NCBI GenBank assembly: GCA_045637425.1
Contig: JAZTZL010000028.1
Location: forward strand, 1-64,000
DNA length: 64,000 nucleotides
Direction: 5' to 3'
Source of the DNA: CAJGBR01 sp045637425
GTDB lineage: Bacteria; Bacteroidota; Bacteroidia; Bacteroidales; Rikenellaceae
Shown here one piece after another: positions 62,217-64,000 of this stretch (position 1 is the stretch's first letter; the number at the start of each line of letters is the position of its first letter). The translations under genes and the position numbers were made by a program. The notes below the pieces were generated by a model. It saw nothing but the letters and a program-made list of their open reading frames with translations, was not told the origin of the DNA and searched no databases.

Positions 62217-62249
62217 GCCGAAGACCCTTCTCGCCACAAGGTCTTCGGC
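62217..62249 (-). terminator. Rho-independent terminator after the secreted orphan
   Basis: GCCGAAGACC (62217-62226) and GGTCTTCGGC (62240-62249) are perfect arms. On the minus strand a run of seven T follows. It lies 121 bases after the stop of the orphan gene. Confidence 0.88.
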
Positions 62250-62272
62250 CGGTTAACTATTTTTTCATCTTG

Positions 62273-62322
62273 ACTAACCCAAACACTACAGTTGTGAGTT
62301 AGGTTTCCACATTGTTATGTGG
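62273..62322 (-). other. Two inverted repeats in the 3' region of the secreted orphan
   Basis: CCACAT/ATGTGG with a TGTT loop (62307-62322), and CTAAC/GTTAG (62274-62302). With the terminator they make three stems in about 110 bases, like a small RNA or a structured 3' end. Confidence 0.4.
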
Positions 62323-62370
62323 TAGTGGACAATCAATTTTTCTTTATTTTCCGTATTACAAAATTCAACA

Positions 62371-62910
62371 TTATTTTTCATTCTGACTTTTTTGTTCGGT
62401 CGCAGAATTTTCAACCGTTTCTTTCTTCGCTGGAATTTCTTTATGAGTTAGGTTGTAAGCTTGTAACATTTCGCTTGGTGTTTTCCCAGCAACATCAAGC
62501 TTTCTATAGTCAACAGGCGTATTTGGCACATCTGAATACTCATCTCTCACCTCATTACCATTTTCATCTAAGACGACAATAGTAAGCATTTTAAGGACAG
62601 TCGGATAAATCGATATCTTTTCACCGTTAATTGCCCTATAATAGGTAGGAACAAATTTACGAGTAGCCTTGGGATATATGTACATCGCAAATTGTCGATT
62701 TTCCATTTCTATTGAATCTGGTGAATAAAATCCCTCAAATTCAACCTTATTAACTACATATGCGGGCCCGTTCCACGAGTAGAGAACTAATACAGAATCA
62801 CCCTTCATAATGGGTTTCATTCTACTACTTACATAAAGAGCCTGAGCACTGACATTATACGAAAGGCTCAATAAACCCAGAAACAGAAATAAACCAAAGA
62901 ACTTTTTCAT
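62371..62910 (-). CDS. Secreted protein of unknown function
   Basis: This 179-residue protein has a signal peptide (MKKFFGLFLFLGLLSLSYNVSAQ, cleavage expected after SAQA or nearby). The mature part begins LYVSSRMKPIMKGDSVLVLYSW and is beta-rich, with a Lys, Glu and Gln-rich tail (KKETVENSATEQKSQNEK). It ends without cysteine pairs or a sorting domain. I do not recognise a family. The start is the ATG at 62910, as the TTG at 62916 adds only two residues. It is a single-gene unit. Confidence 0.72.
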   Translation of the reverse strand: MKKFFGLFLFLGLLSLSYNVSAQALYVSSRMKPIMKGDSVLVLYSWNGPAYVVNKVEFEGFYSPDSIEMENRQFAMYIYPKATRKFVPTYYRAINGEKISIYPTVLKMLTIVVLDENGNEVRDEYSDVPNTPVDYRKLDVAGKTPSEMLQAYNLTHKEIPAKKETVENSATEQKSQNEK

Positions 62911-62948
62911 ATCCAAATTTTTTTACGACGAGAATGTTTTATTAATTG

Positions 62949-62979
62949 CAAATATATAAATTACAATCTTCATTTCCAA
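62949..62979 (-). promoter_or_regulatory. Promoter of the secreted orphan at 62371-62910
   Basis: On the minus strand TTG (reverse of 62977-62979), 20-base spacer and TATATTTG (reverse of 62949-62956). Confidence 0.7.
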
Positions 62980-63028
62980 ATTTAAATTCAACTTTTTATT
63001 TTATCATTTTTATCTCAATAAAAATTAC

Positions 63029-63036
63029 TACCTTTG
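63029..63036 (+). promoter_or_regulatory. Promoter -7 box for the DUF2461 gene
   Basis: TACCTTTG, 28 bases before the ATG at 63065. Confidence 0.65.
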
Positions 63037-63064
63037 ACAAACCGAAAAAATCGTTTGTGGAATA

Positions 63065-63742
63065 ATGAAAAAAATATTGGAATATCTCGAAGAACTAACA
63101 CACAATAATAACCGAGAATGGTTCAACGAAAATAAGAGTAAATACAAAGAGGTGCGCAACCGTTTCGATGGCTTTGCCACCAAGTTGTGTGCGAGACTCG
63201 CCGAGGCAGACCCGTCGGTCGATGGACTGCGACTGAACCAATATACATATAGAATATATCGAGATTTGAGATTTTCCACCGACAAGACACCTTATAAGAC
63301 ACACATAAGTGCATATATTGCTCCCGGTGGTAAATGTTCGGGCTTCGCGGGATACTATATCCACATCGAACCAGATTGCAGCAACTTCTTAAAACACAAC
63401 ATCTTGGCTGCCGGAGAACACTGCCCGTCACCCAAAGAGTTGAAAAGCATTCGCGAAGAGTTTTTGGATAACGGCGCAATGCTCGTCAAGGCATTGGAAT
63501 CTGCAGCGCCCTTCGTGCTCGATTATGAATCGGCACTGAAACGACCACCAAAAGACTTTTCGGCAGATTCGCCATTTATCGAATACATCAAACTAAAGGA
63601 TTTCACCCTGTCGCAGCCTCTGGAAATGGGCAATCTCGACGACCATAATTTCCTCGATTACTGCGCAAAAGAGCTAATCAAATGCAAAAATTTCAACGAA
63701 ATTTTGAATCGCGCAATACGATTTGCTCACGACGAAATGTGA
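63065..63742 (+). CDS. DUF2461 family protein
   Basis: This 225-residue cytoplasmic protein is of a widespread family of unknown function (also called TIGR02453). Conserved segments are LEELTHNNNREWFNENKSKY at the start, YRIYRDLRFSTDKTPYKTH in the middle and the downstream GYYIHIEP. No signal peptide or membrane segment is present. It is monocistronic, with its own promoter. Confidence 0.88.
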   Translation: MKKILEYLEELTHNNNREWFNENKSKYKEVRNRFDGFATKLCARLAEADPSVDGLRLNQYTYRIYRDLRFSTDKTPYKTHISAYIAPGGKCSGFAGYYIHIEPDCSNFLKHNILAAGEHCPSPKELKSIREEFLDNGAMLVKALESAAPFVLDYESALKRPPKDFSADSPFIEYIKLKDFTLSQPLEMGNLDDHNFLDYCAKELIKCKNFNEILNRAIRFAHDEM

Positions 63743-63754
63743 AAATTTTCAATC

Positions 63755-63772
63755 ATTTTTGTCGACAAAAAT
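63755..63772. repeat. 18-base perfect palindrome
   Basis: ATTTTTGTCGACAAAAAT lies 13 bases after the DUF2461 stop and 44 bases before the next -7 box. It is either a weak terminator or a protein-binding dyad. Confidence 0.6.
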
Positions 63773-63815
63773 TAACGTTTTGTCTACTTTTTTATCCTAA
63801 TTGTATTTTTTTGAT

Positions 63816-63823
63816 TACCTTTG
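63816..63823 (+). promoter_or_regulatory. Promoter -7 box for the ABC ATPase gene
   Basis: TACCTTTG, followed by a leader of about 90 bases before the ATG at 63922. Confidence 0.6.
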
Positions 63824-63921
63824 CTACCGCTTAAGTATAAGGGGAACTTGTGCAGTTTCTCGACTTAGGTGTTTTTACAGTAAGTGAAATTAATGATTAA
63901 CAACTACTTAAAACAAACAAG

Positions 63922-64000
63922 ATGGAACAACAACCAATCGTAAAGATTGAGAATCTTTCACACCGCTACAGCGTACAGTGGGCAGTAAAAGATATCGATC
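63922..64000 (+). CDS. ABC transporter ATP-binding protein (N-terminal fragment, cut by window edge)
   Basis: Only 26 codons are inside the window: MEQQPIVKIENLSHRYSVQW followed by AVKDID. The NLSHRYSVQWAVKDI pattern is the A-loop and first strands of an ABC ATPase, as in Bacteroidota ABC-2-type exporters. The Walker A site lies beyond the edge, so substrate and partner are unknown. Confidence 0.75.
   Translation, partial: MEQQPIVKIENLSHRYSVQWAVKDID

Larger units (their letters stand above)
62010..62370. other. 361-base gap between the DUF2723 operon and the secreted orphan
   Basis: No gene is seen. It holds the operon promoter (62104-62111), a terminator (62217-62249) and two more inverted repeats up to 62322 that follow the secreted orphan gene on the minus strand. 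Confidence 0.6.

Noticed and set aside
1..64000. CRISPR arrays, insertion sequences, integrases, rRNA genes
   Set aside because: No direct repeat arrays, transposase-like frames or rRNA stretches were seen.
1..64000. Rarity of CTAG as a second avoidance signal
   Set aside because: CTAG also seems scarce (for example present near 27986, 37163 and 53260), but CTAG is depleted in many bacteria, so it is not specific here.

Overview
The window looks like a chromosomal segment of a Bacteroidales bacterium. The evidence is the recurrent TAnnTTTG promoter box, often preceded by TTG exactly 20 bases upstream, weak Shine-Dalgarno use, Bacteroidota-typical families (DUF4290, DUF4251, DUF5689, DUF2723, S46 peptidase, GT3-type glycogen synthase) and a V-type ATPase. 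GC content looks like about 45% by eye. A Rikenellaceae-like lineage is possible but cannot be settled here. There are no rRNA genes, CRISPR arrays, insertion sequences or prophage genes, and almost every gene is a core or conserved gene.

Layout. 1-2.7 kb: end of a V-type ATPase operon (subunits D, I, K) with a full set of Na+ ligands in the rotor subunit, facing a sigma-54 activator that lacks a DNA-binding domain. 3.9-8.4 kb: an operon with a structured leader (DUF4290, small membrane protein, BtuFCD/FecBCD-type ABC importer, SLOG protein). 8.5-12 kb: panB, rmuC, dihydroorotase. 12-15.5 kb: tRNA-Leu, trigger factor, clpP, clpX. 15.5-24 kb: the distal half of the spc ribosomal operon plus the alpha operon (rpsH to rplQ, with secY, map, infA, rpoA), cut off from its usual upstream half and preceded instead by typA (24-26 kb). 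26-30.8 kb: DUF4251, L,D-transpeptidase, class III aminotransferase, TrmH, RsgA, CvpA. 30.9-32 kb: rpsF-rpsR-rplI. 32-38 kb: secreted orphan, guanine deaminase, rlmN, AlaX-type editing protein, OMP85-family lipoprotein, ApbE. 38-45 kb: a peptide-scavenging locus (POT transporter, unknown protein, S9 dipeptidyl peptidase, divergent DPP11-type S46 peptidase). 45-47 kb: aspS. 47-48 kb: an ECF sigma factor with a tiny acidic gene downstream. 48-51.6 kb: serC-serA-DUF1015. 51.7-62 kb: a five-gene operon (DUF2723, ruvB, DUF5689, HemW-like, and a 1410-residue fusion of glycogen synthase and alpha-glucan phosphorylase). 62-64 kb: secreted orphan, DUF2461, and the start of an ABC ATPase.

The genes point to an anaerobic commensal that exports or uses ions through a V-ATPase, feeds on di- and tripeptides cut outside the inner membrane, stores glycogen and makes serine by the phosphorylated route.

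The strongest signal not tied to any gene is a near-complete absence of the tetranucleotide CATG. Reading the whole window by eye I found two copies, where base composition predicts a couple of hundred. Synonymous codons before ATG are visibly switched to avoid it. Other points worth a second look are the split ribosomal operon, the DUF1015-serine biosynthesis link, the hairpin-capped 49-residue gene after the sigma factor, a tetracysteine motif in the S46 peptidase, and several structured untranslated regions.
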